This document shows, in pieces, positions 7,978 to 17,351 of a DNA stretch of 64,000 bases (positions within the stretch are counted from its first letter, which is position 1; each line of letters begins with the position of its first letter). This stretch comes from Aquabacterium humicola. GTDB lineage: Bacteria > Pseudomonadota > Gammaproteobacteria > Burkholderiales > Burkholderiaceae_C. Location: assembly GCF_030167915.1 (NCBI RefSeq), contig NZ_JARGNB010000001.1, positions 1 to 64,000 of the forward strand, written 5' to 3'. The notes under the pieces are model-generated. The model was not told the origin of the DNA. It saw only the letters and a list, made by a program, of their open reading frames with translations, and did no database searches. Made by a program: the position numbers and the translations under genes.

Positions 7978-9131
7978 AGACCATCCGCACGCTGCTTGCC
8001 GCCGCGGCGCTCGCCGCCGTCGCGCTGACCCCGCTGCCGGCGCGCGCCGACATCAACGTCGGCGTCACCGTCTCGGCCACCGGCCCGGCGGCTTCGCTCG
8101 GCATCCCCGAGAAGAACACGATCGCCCTGATGCCGAAGGAAATGAGCGGCCACAAGGTGAACTACATCGTGCTCGACGATGCGTCCGACACCACCGCCGC
8201 GGTGGCCAACGCGCGCCGCTTCATCACCGAGAGCAAGGTCGACGTGATCATCGGCTCGACGACGACGCCGAACTCGCTGGCGATGATCGACATCGTCGCC
8301 GAGAGCCAGACGCCGATGATCTCGATGGCCGCGTCGGCGCGCATCGTCGAGCCGGTCGATGCCAAGCGGCGCTGGGTGTTCAAGACGCCGCAGAACGACA
8401 TCATGATGGCGCTGGCGATCGCCACCCACATGGCCGACAACGGCATCAAGTCGGTCGGTTTCATCGGCTTCGCCGACGCCTACGGCGAGGGCTGGCTGCA
8501 GGAATTCGGCAAGGCCGCTGGCCTGAAGAGCATCCAGATCGTCGCCACCGAGCGCTACAACCGCACCGATTCGTCGGTTACCGGCCAGGTGCTGAAGCTG
8601 GTCGGCGCCAACCCGCAGGCGGTGCTGATCGCCGGCTCCGGCACGCCGGCCGCGCTGCCGCAGAAGGCGCTGAAGGAGCGCGGTTACGCCGGCCGCATCT
8701 ACCAGACGCACGGCGTCGCGAACAACGATTTCCTGCGCGTCGGCGGCAAGGACGTCGAGGGCACGCTGCTGCCGGCCGGCGGCGTGCTGGTGGCCTCGCA
8801 GCTGCCCGACGGCCACCCGGTGAAGAAGACCGCGCTGCACTACGTGCGCACCTACGAGGCGGCGCACGGCCCGGGCTCGGTGTCGACCTTCGGCGCGCAT
8901 GCCTGGGACGCCGGCCTGCTGCTGCAGGCCGCGGTGGCGTCGGTCGGCAAGACCGCGGAGCCGGGCACGCCGGCGTACCGCGCCGCGCTGCGTGATGCGC
9001 TGGAGCGCGTGCGCAACGTCGCCGGCGCGCACGGTGTCTTCAACATGTCGCCGAACGACCACCTCGGGCTCGACCAGCGCGCCCGCGTGATGGTGAAGAT
9101 CGAGAAGGGCGGCTGGGTCTACCAGCCCTGA
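7974..9131 (+). CDS. branched-chain amino acid-type ABC substrate-binding protein (LivJ-like)
   Basis: A 385-residue periplasmic binding protein of the type I fold used by HAAT/Liv transporters. A Sec signal peptide is clear (KTIRTLLAAAALAAVALTPL, cleavage after ARA about residue 25). The mature start is ADINVGVTVSATGPAASLG, typical for the family. Translation begins at a GTG that overlaps the tetR stop (GTGA). Close homologues next to paaK-type ligases are thought to bind aromatic acids rather than amino acids. No permease or ATPase genes follow, so it must share a transporter encoded elsewhere. Confidence 0.85.
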   Translation: MKTIRTLLAAAALAAVALTPLPARADINVGVTVSATGPAASLGIPEKNTIALMPKEMSGHKVNYIVLDDASDTTAAVANARRFITESKVDVIIGSTTTPNSLAMIDIVAESQTPMISMAASARIVEPVDAKRRWVFKTPQNDIMMALAIATHMADNGIKSVGFIGFADAYGEGWLQEFGKAAGLKSIQIVATERYNRTDSSVTGQVLKLVGANPQAVLIAGSGTPAALPQKALKERGYAGRIYQTHGVANNDFLRVGGKDVEGTLLPAGGVLVASQLPDGHPVKKTALHYVRTYEAAHGPGSVSTFGAHAWDAGLLLQAAVASVGKTAEPGTPAYRAALRDALERVRNVAGAHGVFNMSPNDHLGLDQRARVMVKIEKGGWVYQP

Positions 9132-9180
9132 GTCCCGCGGTGCCCGGGCCGGCGGGGCAGGGCGTCCGCCGCCCGGGGCT

Positions 9181-10332
9181 TCAGGTGACCGGCCCCTGCC
9201 GCCAGGCCGCCGGCCTGGCCATGGCCTCGCGGTACCAGACATGGAAGTGGCGCATGCCGTCTTCCATCGGGCTCTGGTACGGCCCGGCCTCGTCGTCGCC
9301 GCGCTCGAACAGCGCCTTGCGGCCGGCGTCCATGCGCTCGGCGATCTCGTCGTCCTCGATGCAGGTCTCCATGTAGGCGGCCTGCTCGGCCTCGACGAAC
9401 TCGCGCTCGAACGCCGCGATCTCCTCGGGGTAGTAGAACTCGACGACGTTGAGCGTCTTCTGCGGGCCCTTGGGATACAGCGTGGACACCACCAGCACGT
9501 GCGGATACCACTCGACCATGATGTTCGGGTAGTAGGTCAGCCAGATCGCGCCCTGCTTCGGCGGCTGGCCGCCGTTGAACTTCAGTACCTCGTCGTGCCA
9601 GCGCTGGTAGGTCGCGCTGCCAGGTTTCTTCAGGTCCTGGTGGATGCCGACGGTCTGCACCGAGTGGTGGCGGCCGAATTCCCACTGCAGGTCGTCGCAG
9701 CTGACGAAGCGGCCGAGGCCCGGGTGGAACGGGCCGACGTGGTAGTCCTCGAGGTAGACCTCGATGAAGGTCTTCCAGTTGTAGTTGCACTCGTGCATGT
9801 GCACCTTGTCGAGCACGTAGCCGCTGAAGTCGAGCGCCGCGCGCGGGCCGATGCCGCCCAGGTCGGCGGCCACGTCGCGGCCGTTGTCCTCGAAGACCAG
9901 GCCGTTCCAGGTGCGTACCGGGTAGTTGTTCAGGTGCAGGCACGGGTCCTGGTCGAAGTGCGGCGCGCCGAGCAGCTGGCCCTTCAGGTCGTAGGTCCAG
10001 CGGTGCAGCGGGCAGACGATGTTCGAGCGCGTATGGCCGCGGCCCTTGAGCATCACGGCCTGGCGATGGCGGCAGACGTTCGAGATCAGCTCGACGCCCT
10101 GCGGCGTGCGCACGAGCGCGCGCCCTTCGCCTTCCTGCGGCAGCGCGTAGTAGTCGCCGACCTCGGGCACCGCCAGCGCGTGCCCGAGGTAGCGCGGACC
10201 GTGCTGGTAGATGAGCTCCATCTCGCGACGAAACACCTCGTCGGCGAAATAGGTCGATACGGATAGTTGCGTCAGGGGCCGCGCGAGGGTGCGCGACGCC
10301 AGAGCTTCGAGACTGATGCTCAGGTCCGACAT
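9181..10332 (-). CDS. Rieske non-heme iron oxygenase, alpha-subunit type
   Basis: A 383-residue oxygenase from the ATG at 10332; an in-frame ATG at 10479 would add a poor 49-residue leader. The Rieske [2Fe-2S] ligands are C87-x-H89 and C107-x2-H110 (CRHR, CPLHRW). The mononuclear iron site is in EDYHVGPFHPG (H198, H203). The C-terminal half is the SRPBCC/ring-hydroxylating catalytic domain. No ferredoxin, reductase or beta-subunit gene is adjacent. The substrate is unknown; quaternary-amine and aromatic oxygenases share this architecture. It is transcribed divergently from xseB, and the 283 bases between them hold no gene. Confidence 0.82.
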   Translation of the reverse strand: MSDLSISLEALASRTLARPLTQLSVSTYFADEVFRREMELIYQHGPRYLGHALAVPEVGDYYALPQEGEGRALVRTPQGVELISNVCRHRQAVMLKGRGHTRSNIVCPLHRWTYDLKGQLLGAPHFDQDPCLHLNNYPVRTWNGLVFEDNGRDVAADLGGIGPRAALDFSGYVLDKVHMHECNYNWKTFIEVYLEDYHVGPFHPGLGRFVSCDDLQWEFGRHHSVQTVGIHQDLKKPGSATYQRWHDEVLKFNGGQPPKQGAIWLTYYPNIMVEWYPHVLVVSTLYPKGPQKTLNVVEFYYPEEIAAFEREFVEAEQAAYMETCIEDDEIAERMDAGRKALFERGDDEAGPYQSPMEDGMRHFHVWYREAMARPAAWRQGPVT

Positions 10333-10615
10333 GATCCCCAGGATCTCCAAAAGGATGTCATACCCCCCACCCGGTGGCCCCGCGGGATGGGTTTGTTCAA
10401 CGGTGATGGAAATCGGCCGCTCCGGACTGTTCGCGTACTGCTGTGCGTCCTGCTCGGAAAGTGGGGTGTCCTGCGACACCCCCGGGCGACCGAGCCGCGG
10501 ATTGTAGCCGGGGGGTTCGGCCGGGTCCTGGTGCCGCCTTGACTAGTCGCCGGCCCCCAGGGGTTTCCTGGAGGCCAGCGACTAAAATCGCGCCCTTCGT
10601 CCCCAACACTCCCCG

Positions 10616-10852
10616 ATGACCGAGCTGCCGACCCCGGGCGCCGAAGCGCCGCGCTACGAAGACGCGCTGGCCGAACTGGAACGCCTGGTGCAGGCGATGG
10701 AAGGCGGCCAGATGCCGCTGGACCACCTGCTGGACAACTACCGCCGCGGCGTCGAGCTGCTGGCGCTGTGCCGCGAGCGGCTGCAGGCCGTCGAGGCCCA
10801 GGTGCAGGTGCTCGAGCAGGGCCAGCTGAAGGAATGGACCCCGGAGCCATGA
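10616..10852 (+). CDS. xseB: exodeoxyribonuclease VII small subunit
   Basis: A 78-residue protein with the XseB signature YEDALAELERLVQAMEGGQMPL and LLDNYRRGVELLALCRERL. The small subunits bind XseA to make exonuclease VII, which degrades single-stranded DNA. As in many proteobacteria it precedes the farnesyl diphosphate synthase and dxs genes. A dispersed intergenic repeat begins at its stop codon. Confidence 0.95.
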   Translation: MTELPTPGAEAPRYEDALAELERLVQAMEGGQMPLDHLLDNYRRGVELLALCRERLQAVEAQVQVLEQGQLKEWTPEP

Positions 10853-10938
10853 CCCACCCCCGTAGCGCCTTCGGCGCCTCCCCCTCAAGGGGGCGCCGCC
10901 AGCGGCCCGGCAGAGCCGGTTCCGCGGCGTCCGCTTGG
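10852..10938 (+). repeat. dispersed GC-rich intergenic repeat, long form (copy A)
   Basis: Contains AGCGCCTTCGGCGCCT, CCCCCTCAAGGGGG and CAGCGGCCCGGCAGAGCCGG in this order, each able to form a hairpin. The same order recurs at 59933-60019 and, inverted, at 51379-51470. It sits between xseB and ispA and could attenuate or stabilise the transcript. Confidence 0.8.
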
Positions 10939-10958
10939 CTGCATTGCGAGAGCATCAG

Positions 10959-11849
10959 ATGAGGGAAGATGACTTCGCCGCGTGGATGCGTCAGGCGCTG
11001 CAGGAAGTCGAACGTGCCTTGGAGCGCTGGGTGCCGGCCGAGGCGCCGGCGGGGCTGGGCGAAGCGATGCGCTACGGCGTGCTCGATGGCGGCAAGCGGC
11101 TGCGGCCGCTGCTGGTGCGGGCGGCGGCCGAGGCGGTGGACGGGGCACCGGAGGCCGCGCTGCGTGCCGGCGTGGCGGTCGAACTGATCCATGCGTATTC
11201 GCTGATGCACGACGACATGCCCTGCATGGACAACGACGTGCTGCGCCGGGGCAAGCCGACGGTGCACGTGCGCTATGGCGAAGCCGGCGCGATGCTCGCG
11301 GGCGACGCGATGCAGGCGCTGGCCTTCGAGGTGCTGACGCCCGAGGACGCATCCCTGGCACCCGCGCTGCAGGCGCGCCTGTGCGCGCTGCTGGCGCGTG
11401 CCGCGGGCCACGCCGGCATGGCGGGCGGCCAGGCGATCGACCTCGCGAGCATCGGCAAGCCGCTGGGCGAGGCGCAGCTGCGCGACATGCACCACCGCAA
11501 GACCGGTGCGCTGCTGCAGGCCAGCGTGTTGATGGGCGCGGCCACCGGCGCCGCCACGCAGGACGCCTGGAAGGCGCTGGCCGACTACGGCGACGCGATC
11601 GGCCTGGCGTTCCAGGTCGTCGACGACATCCTCGACGTCACACAGGCCTCCGACAAGCTGGGCAAGACCGCCGGCAAGGACCTGGACCAGGACAAACCGA
11701 CCTACGTCACCGTGCTCGGCCTCGAAGCCGCCCGCGCCGAAGCGAAACGCCTGCATGCGCAGGCACTCGCCGCGCTGGCGCGCAGCGGCCTGGCCGATTG
11801 CGATCACCTGCGGCTGCTGGCCGACATGGTGGTCGAGCGCGAACACTGA
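10959..11849 (+). CDS. ispA: polyprenyl (farnesyl) diphosphate synthase
   Basis: Makes C15 (or similar) prenyl diphosphate from IPP and DMAPP. The 296-residue protein has the first Asp-rich motif DDMPCMDND and the second DDILD, plus GGKRLRPLL near the start, all diagnostic of trans-prenyl synthases. The ATG at 10959 is preferred over one 24 bases upstream inside the repeat edge. Nine bases separate its stop from dxs, so the two are one transcription unit for isoprenoid supply. Confidence 0.93.
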   Translation: MREDDFAAWMRQALQEVERALERWVPAEAPAGLGEAMRYGVLDGGKRLRPLLVRAAAEAVDGAPEAALRAGVAVELIHAYSLMHDDMPCMDNDVLRRGKPTVHVRYGEAGAMLAGDAMQALAFEVLTPEDASLAPALQARLCALLARAAGHAGMAGGQAIDLASIGKPLGEAQLRDMHHRKTGALLQASVLMGAATGAATQDAWKALADYGDAIGLAFQVVDDILDVTQASDKLGKTAGKDLDQDKPTYVTVLGLEAARAEAKRLHAQALAALARSGLADCDHLRLLADMVVEREH

Positions 11850-11857
11850 AAGCCGCC

Positions 11858-13774
11858 ATGGGCACCTCGTCGTTGCTGCAGAAGATCGAATCCCCCGCCG
11901 ACCTGCGGCGCCTGTCGCGTGCCGAGCTGCGCACGCTGGCCGGCGAACTGCGCGAGTTCGTGCTCGACAGCGTCAGCCGCACCGGCGGCCACCTGTCGTC
12001 GAACCTCGGCACCGTCGAGCTGACCATCGCACTGCACTACGTCTTCGATACGCCGAACGACCGCATCGTCTGGGACGTCGGCCACCAGACCTACCCGCAC
12101 AAGATCCTCACCGGCCGGCGCGACCGCATGGGCTCGCTGCGCCAGCTCGGCGGCCTGTCCGGCTTCCCGCGCCGTGACGAGAGCGTGTACGACACCTTCG
12201 GCACCGCGCATTCGTCGACCTCGATTTCGGCCGCGCTCGGCATGGCGCATGCCGCCAAGCTCAAGGGCGAGAACCGCCGGGCGGTGGCGGTGATCGGCGA
12301 CGGCGCGCTCACCGGCGGCATGGCCTTCGAGGCGATGAACCACGGCGGCGCGCCGCACGGCGTCGGCCCGGCCGACGTGCTGGTGATCCTCAACGACAAC
12401 GACATGTCGATCTCGCCGCCGGTCGGTGCGCTGAACAAGCACCTCGCGCGGCTGATGAGCGGCAAGGCCTACAGCGCGGTGCGCGAGGGCGCGAAGAGCG
12501 TGCTCAAGGGCACGCCGCTGTACGAGTTCGCCAAGCGCTTCGAGGAGCACACCAAGGGCATGGTGGTGCCGGGCGCGATCTTCGAGGAACTGGGCTTCAC
12601 CTACGTCGGCCCGATCGACGGCCACGACCTCGACTCTCTGATCCCGACGCTGGAGAACCTGCGCGAGGCCAAGGGCCCGCAGTTCCTGCACGTGGTGACG
12701 AAGAAGGGCTACGGCTACAAGCTGGCCGAGGCCGACCCGGTGAACTACCACGGCCCGTCGAAGTTCGACCCCGCGGTCGGCCTGCAGAAGCCGGCCACCG
12801 CGCCGAAGCCGACCTTCACCCAGGTCTTCGGCCAGTGGCTGTGCGACATGGCGGCGGCCGACGAGCGGCTCGTCGCGATCACGCCGGCGATGCGCGAGGG
12901 GTCGGGCCTGGTCGAGTTCGAGAAGCGCTTTCCGAAGCGCTACTACGACGTCGGCATCGCCGAGCAGCATGCCGTGACCTTCGCCGCCGGCCTCGCCTGC
13001 GAGGGCCTCAAGCCGGTGGTGGCGATCTATTCCACCTTCCTGCAGCGCGGCTACGACCAGCTGATCCACGACGTCGCGATCCAGAACCTGCCGGTGACCT
13101 TCGCGCTCGACCGCGCCGGCATCGTCGGTGCCGATGGCGCGACGCACTGCGGCGCCTTCGACATCGCCTACCTGCGCTGCATCCCGAACATGGCGGTGCT
13201 GACGCCGGCCGACGAGGCCGAGTGCCGGCGCGCGCTGAGCACCGCGTTCCGGCGCGCGCAGCCGGCGGCGGTGCGTTACCCGCGCGGCGCGGGGGTCGGC
13301 AGGCAGCCGGAAGCGACCCTCGAGGAGCTGCCGTGGGGCCGCGGCGAGGTGCGGCGCACCTCGTCGATCGCCGCGGGGGCCGGCAAGCGCATCGCGCTGC
13401 TGGCCTTCGGCACCCTGCTGTACCCGGCGCTGGAGGCCGCCGAGAAGCTCGACGCGACCGTTGCCAACATGCGCTTCGCCAAGCCGCTGGACACCGCGCT
13501 GGTGGCCGAGCTCGCGCGCACGCACGATGCGCTGGTGACGGTCGAGGAAGGCTGCCTGCCCGGCGGCGCCGGCAGCGCGGTCGGCGAGTGCCTGCATGCC
13601 GCGGGGCTGGCGACGCCGCTGCTGTCGCTGGGCCTGCCCGATGCCTTCATCGAACACGGCGATCCCGTCAAGCTGCTGGCGCTGCAGGGGCTGGACGCGG
13701 CGGGCATCGAGCAGTCGGTGCGCCAGCGCTTCGGCACCCACCTGACGCTGGTGCGGCCCGCGGCGAATCACTGA
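11858..13774 (+). CDS. dxs: 1-deoxy-D-xylulose-5-phosphate synthase
   Basis: First enzyme of the MEP isoprenoid pathway: pyruvate plus glyceraldehyde-3-phosphate to DXP, thiamine-diphosphate dependent. The 638-residue length is standard. The ThDP motif [16 protein letters not shown] and the C-terminal transketolase signature [13 protein letters not shown] are present, as is [11 protein letters not shown]. The start ATG at 11858 follows ispA by eight bases. Confidence 0.97.
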   Translation: MGTSSLLQKIESPADLRRLSRAELRTLAGELREFVLDSVSRTGGHLSSNLGTVELTIALHYVFDTPNDRIVWDVGHQTYPHKILTGRRDRMGSLRQLGGLSGFPRRDESVYDTFGTAHSSTSISAALGMAHAAKLKGENRRAVAVIGDGALTGGMAFEAMNHGGAPHGVGPADVLVILNDNDMSISPPVGALNKHLARLMSGKAYSAVREGAKSVLKGTPLYEFAKRFEEHTKGMVVPGAIFEELGFTYVGPIDGHDLDSLIPTLENLREAKGPQFLHVVTKKGYGYKLAEADPVNYHGPSKFDPAVGLQKPATAPKPTFTQVFGQWLCDMAAADERLVAITPAMREGSGLVEFEKRFPKRYYDVGIAEQHAVTFAAGLACEGLKPVVAIYSTFLQRGYDQLIHDVAIQNLPVTFALDRAGIVGADGATHCGAFDIAYLRCIPNMAVLTPADEAECRRALSTAFRRAQPAAVRYPRGAGVGRQPEATLEELPWGRGEVRRTSSIAAGAGKRIALLAFGTLLYPALEAAEKLDATVANMRFAKPLDTALVAELARTHDALVTVEEGCLPGGAGSAVGECLHAAGLATPLLSLGLPDAFIEHGDPVKLLALQGLDAAGIEQSVRQRFGTHLTLVRPAANH

Positions 13775-13858
13775 TTGACACGCGCGTGACAAGCCCCCGC
13801 CGTGGCACGGTTCGACAATCGATGAGATGCTCGCCGCCGGCCTGACGGAAAAGACCAC

Positions 13859-14650
13859 ATGACCAACCTGACCGACGCCTTGCACATTCCCGATACGCAG
13901 AGCGAACGCGACCAGCGCCGCGTCGCGATCCAGCGCGTCGGCATCAAGGACGTGCGCTGGCCGCTCACGTTGCGCATCGCCGGCCATGACCAGGACACGG
14001 TCGCGCTGTGGGACCTCGACGTCGCATTGCCCGCGGAGCAGAAGGGCACGCACATGTCGCGGTTCGTCGCCTGGCTCGACGCGCAGGACGCGGCGATCGA
14101 CAAGCCGCGGCTCGAGCAGCAGCTGGCGGTCATGCTCGACAAGCTCGGCGCCACCGAGGGCCGCATCGAGGCGCGCTTCTCGTTCTTCCTGCGCAAGCGC
14201 GCGCCGGTGTCGGGCGTGCAGAGCCTGCTGGACTACCAGGGCCGCTGGATCGCCGAGTCGCGCGGCGGCCAGACATCGATCTGGGCCGAGGTCGGCGTGC
14301 CGGTGAAAAGCCTGTGCCCGTGCTCGAAGGAGATCTCCGACTACGGCGCGCACAACCAGCGCTCGCTGGTGACGATCCGCGTCGAGCTCGAGCAGGCGAT
14401 CGAGTGGCACGAGCTGGTGCGCTTCGCCGAGGACTCGGCGTCCAGCGAGCTCTGGCCGCTGCTCAAGCGCGCCGACGAGAAGTGGGTCACCGAGCGCGCC
14501 TACGAGAACCCGAAGTTCGTCGAGGACCTCGTGCGCGACGTGGCGCTGCGGCTGAATGCCGATGCGCGCATCGGGCGCTACAGCGTCGACGTCGAGAACT
14601 TCGAGTCGATCCACAACCACAGCGCCTACGCGCGCATCGAGCGCGCCTAG
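13859..14650 (+). CDS. folE2: GTP cyclohydrolase I, type IB
   Basis: Converts GTP to 7,8-dihydroneopterin triphosphate for folate (and possibly queuosine) synthesis. The 263-residue protein has the FolE2 signature SLCPCSKEISDYGAHNQRS (C153, C155) and the C-terminal SVDVENFESIHNHSAYA. FolE2 uses various metals and often substitutes for zinc-dependent FolE under zinc limitation. The 84-base gap after dxs contains TTGACA but no good -10, so it may be co-transcribed with dxs or have its own promoter. Confidence 0.95.
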   Translation: MTNLTDALHIPDTQSERDQRRVAIQRVGIKDVRWPLTLRIAGHDQDTVALWDLDVALPAEQKGTHMSRFVAWLDAQDAAIDKPRLEQQLAVMLDKLGATEGRIEARFSFFLRKRAPVSGVQSLLDYQGRWIAESRGGQTSIWAEVGVPVKSLCPCSKEISDYGAHNQRSLVTIRVELEQAIEWHELVRFAEDSASSELWPLLKRADEKWVTERAYENPKFVEDLVRDVALRLNADARIGRYSVDVENFESIHNHSAYARIERA

Positions 14651-14697
14651 GGTGTGCGCGCGCATCGAGCGCAACTGACGCTCGCGGCGTCGCGACG

Positions 14698-15921
14698 ATG
14701 AGCAGTACCCGCTTCGTCGCCGCCGACCTCCACGATCCCCAGGCGATGCGCGCGGCCACGGCCGATGTGCTGTCGCTCGCGCTGCTCGATGCGCGCAACC
14801 GCACGCTGCAGTGGCTGGGCCTGTTCGATGGCGTGGCCGCGCAGGCGACGCCGCCGGCCGATGTCGACCCGCCGGCGTGGCTGATCGGGCAGGCAGGCCG
14901 CTTCCAGGAGCTGTGGATCACCCGACACCTGCAGCGTGGGCGCGGCGAGGCCTGCGATCCCCAGGGGCCGCGGCTGGCGACGATCGACCCGGTGCTCGAC
15001 TGGTGGCTCGACCCGGCCGCCGGTTCGCGCGCGCAGCGCTGGGCCGGCAGCGCGCCGGGCGCCGAAGCGGTGCGGGCCTACCTCGAGGCCACGCTGGAAG
15101 CGACGCTGGAGCTGCTGGACAAGGCCGAGGCGAGCGACGCCGGCCTGTACTTCTTCCGCCTCGCGCTGGCGCACGAGGACGCGCTGGCCGAGTCGCTGGC
15201 CGAGATCGCGCAGCAGCTGGGTCTGGCGCTGCCGGCCGGCCTGGCCGCCGAGTTCCCGGTGCGCGCCACGCGCGAAGCGCTGTGGTTCCCGGCCCAGCGG
15301 GTCACGCTGGGCACGCCGGCGCGCGGCCTGGTGCCGGCCGGCGAGACCGGGACCGACGAGGTCGCGCTGCCGGAGTTCGAGATCGATGCGCAGGTGGTCA
15401 GCTGGGCGCAGTTCGCCGAGTTCGCGGAGGACGGCGGCTACGACGAGCAGGCCTGGTGGGACGACGCGGGCTGGCAGTGGCTGCAGGCCGATGGCCGCCG
15501 CGCGCCGCGTTACGTCGAGCAGCTGGCGGGCGGCGTGCTGCTGCACCGCGCGGGGCGACTGCAGCGCGTGCCGGGCGCGCAGGCCGCCGTGCATGTGGGC
15601 GTGCATGAAGCCGAAGCCTGGTGCCGCTGGGCCGGGCGGCGGCTGCCGACCGAACCCGAATGGGTGGCCGCCGTGGCCTCGACCGGCCGCGGCTTCGTCT
15701 GGGGCGACGTGATCGAGTGGGTGGCCGGCCGCGCTCGCGCGTTCTCCGGCTACCGCCGCGGCCCGAGCGGCGCCTTCGCCCTGCCCGAGCAGCCGGGCTG
15801 GCGCGTGCTGCGCGGGGCATCGGCGTGGACGGCGGCGCGCCAGCGCCACCCGGGTGCGCGGCGTTTCCTGCCCCCCGATGCCGACGCCGGGTTCAGCGGC
15901 TTCCGCAGCTGCGCGATCTGA
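14698..15921 (+). CDS. EgtB/SenA-like protein (DinB-2 plus SUMF1 domains) lacking two iron ligands
   Basis: A 407-residue protein with an N-terminal DinB-like bundle (about 15-180) and a C-terminal SUMF1/formylglycine-type domain (about 205-405, including RWAGRRLPTEPEW, LRGASAW and GFSGFR). This is the layout of EgtB and SenA, which join histidine betaine to a sulfur or selenium donor at a His3 iron site. Here the first ligand region reads WLIGQAGRFQE, with Q65 where family members have His. The HX3HXE motif reads H159-EDA-L163-A-E165, so the second His is Leu. Only one canonical His remains. It may be a non-enzymatic or differently reacting paralogue. It follows folE2 by 47 bases. Confidence 0.75.
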   Translation: MSSTRFVAADLHDPQAMRAATADVLSLALLDARNRTLQWLGLFDGVAAQATPPADVDPPAWLIGQAGRFQELWITRHLQRGRGEACDPQGPRLATIDPVLDWWLDPAAGSRAQRWAGSAPGAEAVRAYLEATLEATLELLDKAEASDAGLYFFRLALAHEDALAESLAEIAQQLGLALPAGLAAEFPVRATREALWFPAQRVTLGTPARGLVPAGETGTDEVALPEFEIDAQVVSWAQFAEFAEDGGYDEQAWWDDAGWQWLQADGRRAPRYVEQLAGGVLLHRAGRLQRVPGAQAAVHVGVHEAEAWCRWAGRRLPTEPEWVAAVASTGRGFVWGDVIEWVAGRARAFSGYRRGPSGAFALPEQPGWRVLRGASAWTAARQRHPGARRFLPPDADAGFSGFRSCAI

Positions 15922-15927
15922 CGCCCG

Positions 15928-16353
15928 TCACAGCAGTTCGTCGAGGCGGTCGTCCAGCGTCGCGAGGTCCAGCGGCTTGGGCCAGCAGGCGCGTGCCCCC
16001 AGCGCCATCGCGGCTTCGTGCGCCGCCTCGTCATGGCTGGCCGAGACGATGGCCACCGGCACGTGCCGCAGCACCGGGTCGGCGCGCAGGTGGGCGAGCA
16101 GGTCGAGCCCGTTGCCGTCGGGCAGCTGCAGATCCAGCAGGATGGCCAGCGGCGGCTCGGCGCGGGCCATCGCCAGGGCCTCGCGCACGGTGCCTGCGCA
16201 GCGCGCGACCTCGCGCTCGCGCATGCGGAAGTACTCCTGCAGCAGGAGCACGTTGAGGGGGTTGTCGTCGACGATCAGAACGCTGCCCTCGACCGGTCGC
16301 AATGGCGCCACCAACGAGGGTCCGGGGCCCGCGGCCCGGCGCAGCCTGTCCAT
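15928..16353 (-). CDS. single-domain response regulator (CheY-like receiver)
   Basis: A 141-residue protein that is almost only a receiver domain. VLIVDDNPLN gives the acidic pocket, LLDLQLPDGNG the phospho-acceptor Asp, VSAS the conserved Ser and WPKPLD the Lys. No output domain follows. GGGAG lies seven bases before the ATG at 16353. It is convergent with the EgtB-like gene, six bases apart at the stops. A partner histidine kinase is not encoded in the window. Confidence 0.87.
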   Translation of the reverse strand: MDRLRRAAGPGPSLVAPLRPVEGSVLIVDDNPLNVLLLQEYFRMREREVARCAGTVREALAMARAEPPLAILLDLQLPDGNGLDLLAHLRADPVLRHVPVAIVSASHDEAAHEAAMALGARACWPKPLDLATLDDRLDELL

Positions 16354-16541
16354 GTCGTTCTCCCTGGTCGCGGCACGCCCAACGCTGCCGTCTGGCCCAA
16401 TGTTGGCTTGGCAATCGTCAAGCGGCTGCGGGGAGTCCTTGACGAGTGCTGTAGGACAAGCGCAGTGATCCCCCGGACGGGGGACGGCATCGCGGAGACG
16501 ACGGCCGGGCGGCGGTACCCGGCGGAACCGACCTCGAACGA

Positions 16542-17174
16542 TCAGCCTTCGATCAGGCCTTCGCGCACCGCCAGCCGCACCAGCGCGGTGACGCCGCTGA
16601 CGCCGAGCTTGGTCATGATGCGGCTGCGGTAGGTGTCGACCGTCTTCGGCGACAGGTGCAGGTCGTGTCCGATGGCCGCGCTGCTCATGCCGTTGACGAC
16701 CATCGTGACGATCTGCCGTTCGCGCGGCGACAGGGTGGAGAACGGATCGGGCGGCGCATCGTCGGCCAGCGCCTGCAGCGCGAGGTCGGCCACCTGCGGG
16801 CCGAAGAAACGGCGACCCGCGGTGACGGTGGTGATGGCCTGCAGCAGCTCGACGGCGCCCGAGTCCTTCAGCACGTAGCCTGCGGCACCGAGCCGCACGG
16901 CTTCGGCGACGTGGCGCGGCTGCGCCGACATCGTCAGCACGATCGCGCGCACCGACGAGTCGCGGCGCTTCAGCTCCTGCAGCACCTCGAAGCCCGAGCG
17001 CTCGCCGAGGCCGAGGTCGAGCAGCATCACCTCGGCGCCGCGCTGCTGCGCATCGACGACCGCGTGCGTCGGGTCGCTGCCTTCGCCGACCACCTCGTGG
17101 CCGGCCCCTTCGAGCAGCGCATGCAGGCCATCGCGCAGCAACAGCTGGTCGTCGACGAGGTACAGGCGTGTCAT
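16542..17174 (-). CDS. NarL/FixJ-type response regulator
   Basis: A 210-residue protein: receiver domain at residues 1-120 (LYLVDDQ, LLDLGLGERSG, VLKDSG) and a LuxR-type DNA-binding helix-turn-helix at about 145-205 (LSPRERQIVTMVVNG, SPKTVDTYRSRIMTKLG). I use the ATG at 17174, where the receiver begins. A longer frame exists but its leader does not look coding. Its neighbours are another receiver and a secretion ATPase, all on the minus strand; no sensor kinase is adjacent. Confidence 0.9.
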   Translation of the reverse strand: MTRLYLVDDQLLLRDGLHALLEGAGHEVVGEGSDPTHAVVDAQQRGAEVMLLDLGLGERSGFEVLQELKRRDSSVRAIVLTMSAQPRHVAEAVRLGAAGYVLKDSGAVELLQAITTVTAGRRFFGPQVADLALQALADDAPPDPFSTLSPRERQIVTMVVNGMSSAAIGHDLHLSPKTVDTYRSRIMTKLGVSGVTALVRLAVREGLIEG

Positions 17175-17351
17175 GGGCGGAGGACTCCGCGGGACGACAC
17201 GAGGCGGTGAAACATGGAGCTCCCTTGAGGTCTTCGGCTTTCGCGCCGGTACTCGCGACAAGATACCAAAATGCCGCATTGCTGCGGCATTCGAATGGAA
17301 GTTTTGTAGCACGGACGACGCGAAATCGGTCGCTTGTGCTGGACGCTTCTC

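Noticed and set aside
10333-10479. Upstream extension of the Rieske oxygenase by 49 residues
   Set aside because: The extra leader is Pro/Gly-rich and unlike family N-termini; the ATG at 10332 gives the standard start.
11804-14674. Long minus-strand open frame across dxs and folE2
   Set aside because: Antisense of two certain genes; the low-complexity His/Arg/Leu-rich product has no domain.
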